Positions 1 through 9,290 of a DNA stretch of 64,000 bases are shown in pieces. This stretch comes from Plasmodiophora brassicae (lineage: Eukaryota; Endomyxa; Phytomyxea; Plasmodiophorida; Plasmodiophoridae). The translations under genes were made by a program, and so were the position numbers. The stretch covers positions 248,001-312,000 of the forward strand of contig JASFAU010000006.1 of assembly GCA_039704465.1 (NCBI GenBank), given 5' to 3'. Within the stretch, counting starts at the first letter, position 1. Every line of letters begins with the position of its first letter. Under the pieces are notes generated by a model. That model worked only from the letters and a program-made list of their open reading frames with translations. It ran no database searches and was not told the DNA's origin.

Positions 1-215
1 GTCATGACCACACGTATACCTCGACTCGTTGCCGTCCACCGCGATGCACTGCCCCGGAGTCGCGGTCGTCCAGTCAACTCAGCCGATCGGCCGCCGCCCT
101 CAGATATTTCCGTTCCCGTCCGTTTTTGCGGGATTGTGACTTCGCCGCTGGAGCCTGATTTCACGGTCGCGAGCGAATGTCATTATCGTATGGCGCTGGG
201 TCCAGGACGTCGGCT

Positions 216-1371
216 ATGCACTGCGGCGCTGTTGACCGGACCGATGAGTTCTTCGCGACCGCCGATTCGTTTAGGAAACAGGGATCGGCGCCTCAGGTCC
301 CGTCCATCAGGCGTCGTCCGTGGCGCATACGTCTGAACGGATTCCGATAGACACCCGCCGCTGCTGCTCCGCTTCCTGGCCCCGCGTCTGCTGTCCAGTT
401 CAACACGGCGGCGACACAAGTCAGCAGGATGATTAACAATACGACAGCCAAATTGGAAAACCTTGCACGAATCGCCCAGACAAGGACGTTGTTCAACGAC
501 CCCGGGTAAAACGCTCTGACGTTTTTATTGTACCACTGGATATTCCGTTTAACGGGTACCATTCATAGGGAGCAGATTGCCCAGTTGACGAGCGTGATCA
601 AGGCCGACCTGGGCACGATATCGAACGAAATCGACCTCCTATCCAGATTCGGCGCTGAACATCAGACGGGAAACCGTCACGTGGACAGTCACACCAACGG
701 CATCATCAAAGACCTACAGTCGCGAGTTGCTGAGCAAACTCGACAGTTTCACGACGTCCTGAAGATCCGGTCTGCCAATATGAAGGAGCAGGATTCCAGA
801 AAGGAGCGATACACAAAGCGAGCCGCGCCGTCGGCGTCGACATCGTCACATGGCTTAAGGCATCGACCAGGTATGATATTTGCTTGTCTACGCTGTTCAC
901 GTTTATTACCGTTTCGTTCCCATAAGAGTTTCGCCGGTTCAACCGTTGTGTGGCATTTCAATGTGTTGACTTCGGTCAGTGACGTCGGCTGCGAAAGACA
1001 TGTTTCAGGAGTCTGCTTCGGCGTCAACAGCAATCGATATCGATCTGGAGCAGCAACAAGCACTGCTGCCGCAGGCGTCGTCAGGAGCGGATGCGTACCT
1101 GGACAGTCGCGCGTCGGCGATCTCCACAATCGAGACTACGATGCAAGAGCTCGGCGAGATGTACCAGCGGCTCGCTGTCCTAGTGGCTGGGCAGGGAGAG
1201 CAACTCGAGCGAATCGATGACAACATCGGGAGGACTCTAGACAACACTAGCGCCGCCCATGAGCAGCTGGAGATCTACTGGCAAAGAATGAAGTCGAATC
1301 GCGGACTGATTATCAAGGTGTTCCTTGCACTGATCATATTCGCGATCATCTTCATTGGTGTCATTGCCTAG
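216..1371 (+). CDS. STX5: Syntaxin-5 (Sed5-like) Golgi Qa-SNARE, four exons
   Basis: Golgi t-SNARE for ER-Golgi vesicle fusion. Exons 216-296, 399-505, 569-870 and 980-1371 join in phase to about 293 residues, close to the family length. Exon 1 encodes the conserved start VDRTDEFF. Exons 2-3 match the Habc region of syntaxin-5 (AKLENLARIAQTRTLFND, then an LTSVIKADL helix and an SRKERYTKR stretch). Exon 4 carries the SNARE motif from SAISTIETTMQELG through ERIDDN, followed by a C-terminal membrane anchor starting KVFLALIIF. The introns are 102, 63 and 109 nt. The first intron has a weak donor (GTCCCG), so the exon 1-2 join is the least certain part. Family assignment is strong because the order of conserved blocks matches syntaxin-5 rather than plasma-membrane syntaxins. 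Confidence 0.9.
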
Positions 1372-1512
1372 TGCGCCGCCAGCATATCGATAAATATGTC
1401 CAGAATATTATACACGACGGTACCGACGAGAACCGGGTGGTTGTTAACGGAACGATGTTTGTATGGGTCTACGTGAGTGATGAAGTCGAGCCTAATTAAT
1501 GCAACGTAGTCG

Positions 1513-2372
1513 TCAGTGGCGCTTGGCCCGACCTCGAGATGGAGATCGACATGAACGCGACCTCTTCCTAACAGGTGATAGCGAATCGGGCAGCGGCCTG
1601 CATAACTGAACGACACGGCCGCATAGAACGGTGTTGTCTAGCACTTCCACCGCTCGTCGCATGGTTCGACCCGACAGGAAATCGATGCGTCCATACTTAT
1701 GGCCGTTGCAGACCCAAACGTCGTAGAACGTGTCCGTCGGAAGGTCTGGCATGCGGTCGAACAGCCATGCGCGCAAATCCCTGTCGAGTTGATGGAGCAT
1801 CCTATCAGTTTGCACGGCAATCGGCTTTCGAGGCGTGCGTTCTGTACTTTGGAGTCGCTTCGAACGGCATACCCAACACGACAACGCGGTTGTGCTCAGC
1901 GGCGCTGGTTGCTCGCTGTGACCGCTCCCGTTTCATTCGACGCCGAAGCGCTTGCTGTTCCTGAAGGTTGGCGAGGAATCGTTCCAGGTTATGGTTAGGC
2001 TTCGCCTTTGATACGAACAGAATGCGTCCATTCCAAAACGAGCAATTCAGGGCCCTGGTTAGGATGCCTTAGTCGGGCGCAAGCATAGGCACGCGAGCAG
2101 ATGAACTACGAGATGGCGCGCTCGGCATCAGCCTTACGGGCGAAATGCACGAAGGCGAATCGCTTGGCGGTATGCGATACGACTTGATAGCCGCTCACTT
2201 CCCCGTACCGGGCGAACATGTCTTCGATCTCGTGGTCTTCAAGCGCCCTACCGCATGGTCCGACGTCATCGCCCCCGGGCCTTCCCTGCGATTGACCTCC
2301 CACCCACCAGTCAAGGTTCATCGCGAAGACAGTCAAGCCGCCGCTGGCCCCAGACCCGCCACTACGCGTCAT
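1513..2372 (-). CDS. SR-type splicing factor with two RRMs
   Basis: Probable pre-mRNA splicing regulator. Exons 2372-2308, 2247-2110, 2054-1848 and 1801-1513 join in phase to 232 residues; introns are 60, 55 and 46 nt. RRM1 begins LTVFAMNLDW and continues through a DMFARYGEV helix and an RNP1-like KRFAFVHF strand. A second RRM-like fold begins RVVVLGMPFEAT and includes YGRIDFLSG and LDNTVLCGRVVQL. The tail is a short Arg/Ser segment (RKRSRSCRSPSRGRAKRH), as in SRSF1-type proteins, though far shorter than in animals. The linker between the RRMs is Gln/Arg-rich. The start at 2372 was chosen because it puts a Gly/Ser-rich leader directly before RRM1. Which SR subfamily it belongs to cannot be settled by eye. 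Confidence 0.8.
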
Positions 2373-2812
2373 GCGTCCCCGTCCTGCAACAGTCACTCGC
2401 CACGACTGAGCCACTGTAGGCGTGTAGCGACGCTCAAACGGAAATAATTTCGGCGCCTCGGAGCATCGCGGACCCGGCTCCGGCGAACCGCGCCTGCCCC
2501 GGACGCTCGGCCCGGCGCACGTGGTCACCATGTGGTGATGGGTTCTCGCCACTGACACTCAGCGTCGTCCTTGTCGGGGTACGTAATCAACCCTGCCTGG
2601 GGGTATGAATTATTATGTGCAGATGTCTAGGAAAGATATCGCGATGCAGTGTGGGTTAAGGCCAATCGTCGTCGTTATGGATACGGGCCCTCGTTGCAAA
2701 TACCTCGTCATACTGCAGCACGATTCAGAAACAGTTGCGCCAACGTGCTGCTCCAGAACTGACCGGTGATGACTTCGCGACAAGCTCCTCGATGTTCTGA
2801 ATGAACGTCGCG
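2373..2812. other. Intergenic, upstream of the SR gene
   Basis: About 440 bases between the start of the SR-protein gene and the 3' end of the next minus-strand gene. No coding signal, repeat or RNA gene was recognised. It should contain the SR gene promoter, but no defined promoter motif is visible. Confidence 0.4.
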
Positions 2813-3952
2813 CTAACAGATTCTCGTTTGTCGTCCGTCGACGGGTACTAGAGTAATGAGTTGACTTAGTTTGGCGCTGTTGAGGGGAACGCAGGTTACC
2901 CTTGAGCGGAACTCCATGCTTCGGCGATGTGGTTGCTGATGCTGCCGTTCCACATCGGAACTGGGCATTGGCGACGACCCCAGACTGCGAATGCTTTTCG
3001 GCTTCTTGACCGTGCCGAAGGGCTTCGGCGTCAGCGTGGCACTCGAAACCTGACGGGTCACCACCTGCCGCTGTTTGATGCGAGTCGGTTTCTGGCTGCC
3101 CTCCTCGTTTGACAACCTGTCGCCCAGGTTGTTCCAGTCCATGCTACGGGACACGTCCATTTCGGCGTCGAAACGTCCCAGGTCAGATGATCGTCGCCCG
3201 GGCGATCGACCTGCCGAACTGGTTGCTGGTCTCCTTCCTGACGTCGGAAAACGAAGTCTGCTAGTAGCGGATTTCGGCGGCATTGTCGATGGAGGCTGCA
3301 TTGGTGCCTTCTTCAGCGACGGTGGACTCTGCCCTTCTCGGTCAGACGCCGAGAGGTCGACGCTCTTGCTTACGTCGATGGAACGGGGGCGCCGCACCTG
3401 GGTCTGCAGTGTTGGCTCTCGTTCAGGGAAGACAGCGCCAGGAATTGACGACACGGACAGCGCTAGGGCCTTTGCCGAATCCAGATCACATGACTTTCGC
3501 CTGGCAAGCTGAAGAGACCGTCTGGTCTTCGGCTGCAAAAGTTGACGACGTGGCGACGACTTGGCTCTCAGCTTTGGGACCTTGAGGTCGGGGCTATGGC
3601 TCCGTATTGGGGAAGCGACTTCGTTCAGCGTCTTGTTCTCTGGTATGCACGTCAGTGAACCGCCTTCCGGGTACTGGACCTGCAAGATGGCGCGACTCTC
3701 GTTCTGAATAGCCTGCAGGCACGAGCTGGTGTACTTCTTCATCAGCGCGTCCACGTGCTGCGACGACGTCATCATCGGGAACAACGTCGCCAGCGCCGAC
3801 ATCGTCCGTAGTTGCAGGCTGATACTGGCGATCGCCTGCGTGGCACACTCGACCTGCTGCTCACCCAAGGCCATCCGCACGGCCTCCCGGATGCGCTGCT
3901 CGATATCGCCCAGGACGCCATCCGGCAGCCCGCCATCAACGACGCCCTCCAT
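2813..3952 (-). CDS. Unknown Ser/Pro/Arg-rich protein
   Basis: Single-exon reading frame of 379 residues from the chosen start (MEGVVDGG); an in-frame upstream ATG at 4018 would add 22 residues. The first ~110 residues are predicted helical (IEQRIREAVRMALGEQQ and a later VDALMKKYTSSCLQAIQ stretch). The rest is low-complexity, basic and rich in Ser, Pro and Arg, with several RRKS/RRS-like potential basophilic kinase sites. No transmembrane segment, signal peptide or catalytic motif is visible. The composition suggests a disordered scaffold or cytoskeletal protein, but I do not recognise a family. The reading is supported by a long open frame with codon usage like its neighbours and by helical periodicity at the N-terminus. 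Confidence 0.6.
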   Translation of the reverse strand: MEGVVDGGLPDGVLGDIEQRIREAVRMALGEQQVECATQAIASISLQLRTMSALATLFPMMTSSQHVDALMKKYTSSCLQAIQNESRAILQVQYPEGGSLTCIPENKTLNEVASPIRSHSPDLKVPKLRAKSSPRRQLLQPKTRRSLQLARRKSCDLDSAKALALSVSSIPGAVFPEREPTLQTQVRRPRSIDVSKSVDLSASDREGQSPPSLKKAPMQPPSTMPPKSATSRLRFPTSGRRPATSSAGRSPGRRSSDLGRFDAEMDVSRSMDWNNLGDRLSNEEGSQKPTRIKQRQVVTRQVSSATLTPKPFGTVKKPKSIRSLGSSPMPSSDVERQHQQPHRRSMEFRSRVTCVPLNSAKLSQLITLVPVDGRQTRIC

Positions 3953-4198
3953 TTTCGAAAAATGGACCGCCACTGATCGGGCGCGCCACTCTGGTCTCTT
4001 CGTCGTCCCCTCAAACACTCCAGGTATGACTGGAGGGGCAGTCCCCCCCCTCTTTTCAGAAGTCGCGCCACTCGGTAACGTATACGTGCCCTGTCGTCAG
4101 CGACCACTCGGAACGTCCATTTATTGAGGCTACATTCGGCAAAGAACAACAAACAGCCACTGGGCGGGCCGGTTTTCTAATTGAGGAGCGGTCCCCGT

Positions 4199-4840
4199 TC
4201 ACAGGACGTGCAACGGGAAGGCGTACCCGTTGCGGCCGCGGCGCTGGTCAGCGTCAGGCGACGACCCGGGGTTGAACGTGACGCCGATGTTGGACGAGAC
4301 GGTGGGGCGGATGTGGGCTCCGACGCCGTTGAAGCCGCCGAAGAAGTTCCTGCCGCGGCGCACCGGTGCGAAGAAGTTACCCGTGAACGGCTGCCTGACG
4401 ATGCGGCGGCCGATGTATGGGTTTGCCAACCCGTCAGTGAAGAAAGGCCCTTGCAGGAGCGAAGGCGTCGTCGGCAGCGGCATCGTCGGAACTCGCCCGT
4501 TTGGATTGGTCCAGTCCGAGTCAGTGCTGTTTGATGCGTCATCGTCTGGGGCTCCAGCAGGTTCAGCGCCATATGGTCCTGGCGAATACGGAGGGACAGG
4601 CTGGACAGCGCTGTCCTCTTGATCATCGCTTGGCTGAGTGTCGTCTGCTGGCGTGTCGCTTGCAGGCGCGGACGCATCGGCTGATGTCGGCGCCGACGAA
4701 TCGTCTGAGGTATCGCCCGTGTTGGGGCTGGGCGCTGATTCCGGGGACACCGCGGTCGTTGAGTTATCAGGCGTCGATTCCTGGGCTAGCGCGGCACCGA
4801 GCAGCGTCGCTGCGAACACCAACGTGTAAACACGGAGCAT
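4199..4840 (-). CDS. Secreted Pro/Ser/Thr/Asp-rich protein
   Basis: 213-residue single-exon protein with a clear N-terminal signal peptide (MLRVYTLVFAATLLGAALAQ, likely cleaved after ALA). Residues ~20-110 are low-complexity and acidic, rich in Ser, Thr, Asp, Pro and Ala, with N-glycosylation sequons (NST, NSTDS). The C-terminal half is different: Gly/Phe/Arg/Asn-rich (NFFGGFNGVG, QRRGRNGYAFP), without cysteines. No transmembrane helix follows the signal, so export to the wall, matrix or surroundings is likely. No known domain was recognised. It could be a mucin-like surface or matrix protein. Confidence 0.7.
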   Translation of the reverse strand: MLRVYTLVFAATLLGAALAQESTPDNSTTAVSPESAPSPNTGDTSDDSSAPTSADASAPASDTPADDTQPSDDQEDSAVQPVPPYSPGPYGAEPAGAPDDDASNSTDSDWTNPNGRVPTMPLPTTPSLLQGPFFTDGLANPYIGRRIVRQPFTGNFFAPVRRGRNFFGGFNGVGAHIRPTVSSNIGVTFNPGSSPDADQRRGRNGYAFPLHVL

Positions 4841-5441
4841 GACGATAGTGAAATGGCGCTATCTATTTCTGTTGGGTCGGGGTCGGAGGCTTCCCGCCGC
4901 GGCCGAGCAGAGGGTGCCGTCCTCAAGGTTGGCCTCACGTGGCTCGGAACAGCTCCCTGCTCCGCTCCTGGTCCCGCGCAGGCTCTGACGTCTGAGACAC
5001 GAGGGCTCGAGCTATTTGCTGGCTGCCACAAAGTGTCTATTGCAATCTTTTGCCGAAATACAGCAAATGGGCCAAACACGCCTGGCCACATGGTCCAATA
5101 TAATGGCCCCTGCCCACATGGTCATTGCCTGCTGCTGTTCGCTGCTTGGTGCTTCGCCATGTATGTAGCAGAGTCGGCCACCTGGTTGCGCGTCTGCACT
5201 TTGGTGCAAGGTTTGACTGACGATCTTACCGGTGGCAACAGTCCTCGTTGTTCGTCACGAGATCCATTCTTCTCGAAATCAATCTACACATCACGCGTTG
5301 CTCCGAGTTGTTGCGTGCTCGACGTTGACGCCGTCCTCAAGCGCCGGAACCGAGATGATGTCCCCGCCAGAAGAAGTTCAGCCTGGACGAAAGGGTCATT
5401 CCGTGTTTCGAGGTCTACAGCTTGGGAATAATCATGAGCGA
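4841..5441. other. Intergenic before the transposon nest
   Basis: About 600 bases between the secreted-protein gene and the left end of the nested transposons. Open frames here show no recognisable family. A short in-frame EVYSLGIIMSE at about 5416-5448 resembles a kinase subdomain but has no kinase context on either side. Confidence 0.4.
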
Positions 5442-5512
5442 GGCGACTGCCACGGGAGTCCAAATGGCAGCAAGGAAGAATATCACGTGGCAGGAACGTT
5501 GCTGCCACTTAC

Positions 5513-5637
5513 ATCGCGATCCGACTTGGTTACTGTCACGTCTACGAAATGGTTGGTATGTCGTTCAAGTCTTATTGCGATACGACATACCAACGATTTC
5601 GCATACGTGACAGTACCCAGGTCGGATCGCGATGTAC
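5513..5637. repeat. Imperfect long palindrome (hairpin)
   Basis: Arms of about 54 bases face each other around a ~16-base centre. The left arm, beginning ACATCGCGATCCGAC and ending TTGGTATGTCGT, is matched on the opposite strand by the right arm ending GTCGGATCGCGATGT with only a few mismatches. Transcripts could fold into a stable hairpin. It lies in the left part of the outer inverted-repeat element and is best explained as part of that foldback structure. Confidence 0.7.
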
Positions 5638-6112
5638 CAGCCCGGATCTCAAGTACCAAAGGGACCTTGCTGCCAGCCATGAAGACGTTTGAACAGTACT
5701 GCGGCCGATAACGACCACGACGACGGCACTGATGGCAACGACAAACAACAGAACCAGTGGCTGCGGCTGACAACAGCGACGACGGCGCCGAAGGCGCCGC
5801 GGTCGACAACGCCCACGACGGCGACACCCACGACGGCGACACCCCACCACAACAACAGCGAATGCCTCGTATTAGTCCGCGTCCCACTCCCGCAACACGC
5901 TGTCCGCCCCGCAGCAACTCTTGCTGCTAGGGGTCGGCGCGGTTTGGTTTGGTTTGAACCGGTGTTTTGGATGGCCGAACCGAACTAAACCAAACCGAAC
6001 TATATCTAAGAGCTACAAACCGGAACCAAACCGAACCGGGGCTCCGAAACCGAAACCGAAACTAACAAACCATGGTTTACTGCAGTCACGACAGGATGGG
6101 ACGCAATGGTCC

Positions 6113-6307
6113 CTAATCTAACTCCTTCAGAAGAAGGTCGATGACATCGTCATTATCGGCGAGGTCACGTTGCTGCCTGGCGTCCAGCTTGTCCATCCTT
6201 TCGCGAAACGCTGCGTTGAGGTCGTTTGGAACCTCAGTCTTGAGCTGTCGGAAGAGGTCCAGCCACGACCGACAACACATCTCTGCTTTAAACATTGGAC
6301 TCGCCAA
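6113..6307 (-). pseudogene. Possible C-terminal remnant of the hAT transposase
   Basis: A 64-residue open frame near the left end of the hAT, in the orientation of the transposase. It is helical and charged (WLDLFRQLKTEVPNDLNAAF, then DNDDVIDLLLKELD) and ends with a natural stop close to the terminal repeats, where a transposase C-terminus would lie. It shows no diagnostic hAT dimerisation motif, so the assignment rests on position only. Confidence 0.3.
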
Positions 6308-6338
6308 TGACTCGCGTCCATCGTAGGCGCGTCCGCCT

Positions 6339-6748
6339 TATTTTGCGACCCTGTCTTCGAAGATCAGCGCAACATTCGATGGATGGTCGAATCCCAGGTT
6401 GCAGGGCTTGTATCCTCTCACATGCCACTGGATAGACACTTACCGTGGTCTTCTTCTGACTTGCCTTCTTGATTTTGCTTACATCGATCCTGGGAAAGGG
6501 GCGGGTAAACGGAGCCGTTATCGTTCACCAACGAAAGAATCTTGCCATCGATTTGGAACTCTGACAGTCGTTCACAAATCGCAGTGCCAATCCGTTTACC
6601 CGCCCCTTTCCCAGGATCGATGTAAGCAAAATCAAGAAGGCAAGTCAGAAGAAGACCACGGTAAGTGTCTATCCAGTGGCATGTGAGACCTGGGATTCGA
6701 CCATCCATCGAATGTTGCGCTGATCTTCGAAGACAGGGTCGCAAAATA
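6339..6748. repeat. Large inverted duplication inside the hAT transposase
   Basis: Arms 6339-6513 and 6591-6748 are near-perfect inverted copies separated by a 77-base spacer. Both contain the transposase segment with FDGWS and HWIDTYRG. The left arm retains 16 bases (about 6393-6408) that the right arm lacks. The right arm and the spacer are in transposase orientation, the left arm is antisense. Without the 16 bases the right-arm reading frame shifts and stops. The structure would fold into a ~160 bp hairpin as RNA. Confidence 0.85.
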
Positions 6749-7246
6749 TTCGATCAACATGGCACGAAGAATGAAATACAGTTTAAGAATCCCCCGCTTG
6801 ACAGTGCGGGCTGACTTCGGTTCGAATCCAGGACAGAGTGTGCGAGAGTACTCGCGGAACGATTCGTCTTCCGATAGAGTATGAACGTCTCCACGACGGA
6901 CGATATACTTCACGACAGCCGCATCGTTTGTCGCCACGCGATGCGACGGCAACGTTGTCGACGTGATGAGAGTCTGACGAGATGTACTGGTCTTTACACC
7001 ATCCTCGAGGACACTGTGCTTCTGCTGCAGATGTTTCAAAATCGTGCCAGTCGACGTCGACATGGACCAAGTCAGGGCACAATGCTTACATTTGCGCCTC
7101 GTCCCATCATTCGATTCGCACCAATGGCTTTGATGCCAATTTCTCCTGTGGGAGCGAGCGACGACGCTTCCGCGATTGAACGACGGTGCCTGATTCGACA
7201 ACAGAAGCGACAACGGTGGCGCTTTGGATTGCTTCGGAGCTGCCAC
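6514..7246 (-). pseudogene. Truncated hAT transposase with BED zinc finger
   Basis: Minus-strand frame of a hAT transposase. A BED-type zinc finger is present near the N-terminus: C-x2-C in RRKCKHCALTW, then STGTILKHLQQKH supplying the two histidines. Next comes a helical region (FREYSRTLCPGFEPKSAR), then the catalytic-core start ISATFDGWSNP. A 16-base loss shifts the frame just after this, but the continuation HWIDTYRGLLLTCLLDFAY and IDGKILSLVNDNGS is readable in another frame through the spacer. Beyond that the DNA becomes an inverted copy, so the catalytic Glu and the C-terminal dimerisation region are missing. Inactive as it stands. Confidence 0.8.
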
Positions 7247-7799
7247 GAGCAGCGGAAGAATCGGTCAGGGCGGTCCCAGAGCGAATGCTTGGGGGAATAA
7301 ACTCGACACCAGTCTCAGACGATGACGACAGATCGTGGTCGCTGACGTTCGCTCCATCTAGGCGATGACCAGGCATGACAGACACGAGAACAGAACCTCC
7401 TATATACGCTTACAACGGCTTCGAACGCGATACAAAGACCGTGGTCGGTGCGCTGCGGGAGCGTGGACAGTTCGGTGACTGCGCGCGCCGCACGGGTTCC
7501 TGATTACTAGCGCATCTGTCATATATAGAGTCACCCAGTGCAAACCACGGTTCAAACCGGTTCCACCGGAGCCAAACCGGTTTTGTGCTGACCTCGAACC
7601 AAACTACAGTATTTGCTTCTAATAAGGTTTCCTGTAATAAGCCCCGAACCCTGAATTCGGTGGCTTATGACCCCAAACCCCATTTTCGAGGCATACCCGG
7701 GGTCTTAATAAGAGACACAGGGCTAAATTTAGAGGTTTGGGGTCTTATTATAAACTTCCACACAACGTTTTGCTACTTATTGCTGCACGGACCGAGGTG

Positions 7800-8144
7800 A
7801 TGCCGCAGCGCAAGCTCATTGTGCATATTGTCGAAGGGTGTTGTGCTGCCTCTGTGCTAATGTCATCGATGCTGGAAGAGCTCCGTGAGCTATCTGAGCT
7901 GCTGAAGGATGATATTATCACACCTTCGGAGTTCGATGATATGAAACGAGCGCTGATCACCCGCTACAAGGGATCGGGCACCACAGGTCCCAGCCACAAC
8001 ACTCAACTTGACGAATCGAATGAAGGTCAGCGAGTTTTTCCACGAACGTTCGTGAATAACTGTGCCGTAGACGTGAATGGGAAGCAAGAGGCAAGAGTCT
8101 CATCGTGTTCGTCTTCGCCAACTGTTTCCGCCAAACATTACTGA
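7800..8144 (+). CDS. Small transposon protein with SHOCT-like helical pair
   Basis: Reading frame inside the Tc1/mariner-type element; the frame is open from 7737, and the ATG at 7800 gives 114 residues. Residues ~20-55 (MLEELRELSELLKDDIITPS, then EFDDMKRALITRY) resemble the short SHOCT-type helical hairpin, whose pattern is L-x-x-L-x-x-G/D-I-I-T-x-x-E-F-x-x-x-K-x-x-L. The rest is Ser-rich and unassigned. It may be the N-terminal part of the element's transposase left by an internal deletion, or an accessory protein. No DNA-binding helix-turn-helix is obvious. Confidence 0.45.
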   Translation: MPQRKLIVHIVEGCCAASVLMSSMLEELRELSELLKDDIITPSEFDDMKRALITRYKGSGTTGPSHNTQLDESNEGQRVFPRTFVNNCAVDVNGKQEARVSSCSSSPTVSAKHY

Positions 8145-8295
8145 AATGTTGCAACCGGGTATGTATTTCGTTCACCTTGATTATTCCATGCTAATTGTCG
8201 TTGACAGTCGATGCCGGCGTGGGAAGGATGATGAAATACCTCATAGCATCGCGGCTGGATTATCAGATGGACAATGACGCTGCGTTCTCATCGAA

Positions 8296-8811
8296 ATGGT
8301 TAGGGGGAAATTCACGGCTCCCGAACGTCGCATCCTCATTACCAAATGGGTGGGTGAAGCTTGGGAGCAGTTCTGGCAAGCGGGGTACATTCGTAAGTAC
8401 TTCGAGAAGACCGGTTGCCTACTTGGGACGGTTGGTGCGAATCCCAGTAGGATCAAGATCCAGGGTCTTGATGATTACCAGTTTATCCCAACCGTCCCGT
8501 TTGTCATCAACATCGACGATGAAACACATTCCGAAAGCAGCGACGGCAGTACTGACGGCGAATTCTCTGAAGGCGACAACGATCTCGAGGACCCCAGTTC
8601 GTCAGACGACGAAGCGCCTATTCAGTCGTTACAACCGGCCAGTTTTCGTGAAGGTGACTGTGTCAAGGTCGTCGACTGTGATGGCCAACCGCTCCTCATC
8701 GGCACTGTTATTGCACCACGTGCGTCTCTATACACGGGCAGCCTGTGCCCGACACCCACATCGTGGTCGGTCGTTATCGAACAACTGCACACGACAAGTT
8801 CTCTGGGTTAG
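8296..8811 (+). pseudogene. C-terminal fragment of a pogo-like DDE transposase
   Basis: 171-residue frame in the nested element. Residues ~8-65 (ERRILITKWVGEAWEQFW, then IRKYFEKTGCLL and IKIQGLDDYQF) match the segment that follows the last catalytic acidic residue in eukaryotic DDE transposases of the Tc1/mariner-pogo type. The catalytic Asp residues themselves would lie upstream and are absent. An acidic linker follows (SESSDGSTDGEFSEGDND), then a small beta-rich tail (FREGDCVKVVDCDGQPLL) that looks like an SH3/Tudor-type barrel. I infer an internally deleted transposase. Confidence 0.6.
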
Positions 8812-9290
8812 GATCCGTTTGAAGAACCAATTGGCGTCGGAGGATACCATGCCGTCCCTGTGAATCGTGCGTACCTGTGCGACAAATAAATGTGCCGTTT
8901 CTTGTTGTTCGGGTTAACCGGGACCAAACTGTGGTTGAATTTCGCGAATAACTCCACGTATAAAGTGTGCTTCTGATAAGACCCCAAGCACTGAAACCAC
9001 ACAAAAATATTTCACAATAAGACCCCAAACCCTCAAAGTGCTCTATGACCCCGAACCCCGATTATTTCAGTTCGGGGCTTATTAGAAGCAAATACTGTAA
9101 ACCAAACCAAACCAACTGGGTCCCCCTGGAACCAAAACCGCGCAGTTTCGGTTTGGTTCACGGTTTCTGGTTCGAAACCAAACCGCGCCGACCCCTACTT
9201 GCTGCCACGGGAAACGACGGGGCAGCCGGCAGGAACGTTCCTGCCCTGGGCTTTTTCCTTGCTGCCACTTGGAATCCCGTGGCAGTAGCC

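Larger units (their letters stand above)
7607..9097. mobile_element. Tc1/mariner-pogo type element nested in the hAT
   Basis: Perfect 20-bp inverted repeats, CAGTATTTGCTTCTAATAAG at 7607-7626 and its complement at 9078-9097, are flanked on both sides by TA (7605-7606 and 9098-9099). That is the expected target duplication of the Tc1/mariner superfamily. Subterminal repeats of the form AATAAGACCCCAAACCC / CTTATGACCCCAAACCC recur at both ends. Two plus-strand frames lie inside; the second has the C-terminal end of a DDE transposase. At 1491 bp with no intact catalytic core it is probably non-autonomous. Its insertion postdates the hAT. Confidence 0.85.
5928..9197. mobile_element. hAT superfamily DNA transposon, defective
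   Basis: The 3270-bp element is bounded by inverted repeats TAGGGGTCGGCGCGGTTTGG (left) and its complement (right), preceded and followed by a perfect 8-bp duplication. The subterminal regions (5940-6075, 7545-7580, 9100-9185) are packed with AACCAAACC/AACCGAACC-like motifs, typical of transposase-binding subterminal repeats. On the minus strand it encodes the N-terminal part of a hAT transposase (about 7246-6514), but the frame then runs into an inverted copy of itself (see 6339-6748). A second transposon (7607-9097) sits inside. The copy is therefore probably non-autonomous. Confidence 0.9.
5920..9205. repeat. 8-bp target-site duplication flanking the hAT
   Basis: The octamer CTTGCTGC occurs at 5920-5927 directly before TAGGGGTCGG and again at 9198-9205 directly after CCGACCCCTA. 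A perfect 8-bp duplication is the hallmark of hAT transposition. The sequence duplicated is part of the outer element's repeated TTGCTGCCAC motif. Confidence 0.9.
5442..9290. mobile_element. Outer inverted-repeat (MITE-like) element split by nested insertions
   Basis: The ends are inverted repeats. The left end reads ACTGCCACGGGA, then TGGCAGCAAGGAA and GGCAGGAACGTT; the right end, read on the minus strand, gives the same blocks in the same order with scattered mismatches over roughly 60 bp. Removing the hAT at 5928-9197 and one copy of its 8-bp duplication leaves an element of about 570 bp. It has no transposase, so it looks like a non-autonomous MITE or foldback element. It also holds an internal palindrome (5513-5637). 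No perfect target-site duplication is visible at its outer ends, so exact boundaries are uncertain by a few bases. Confidence 0.6.

Noticed and set aside
5416..5448. EVYSLGIIMSE, similar to a kinase subdomain IX motif
   Set aside because: No DFG, APE or catalytic loop upstream and no continuation downstream; chance or a very decayed fragment.
7585..7800. Open frame across the left end of the Tc1/mariner-type element
   Set aside because: It spans the terminal inverted repeat and shows no domain.
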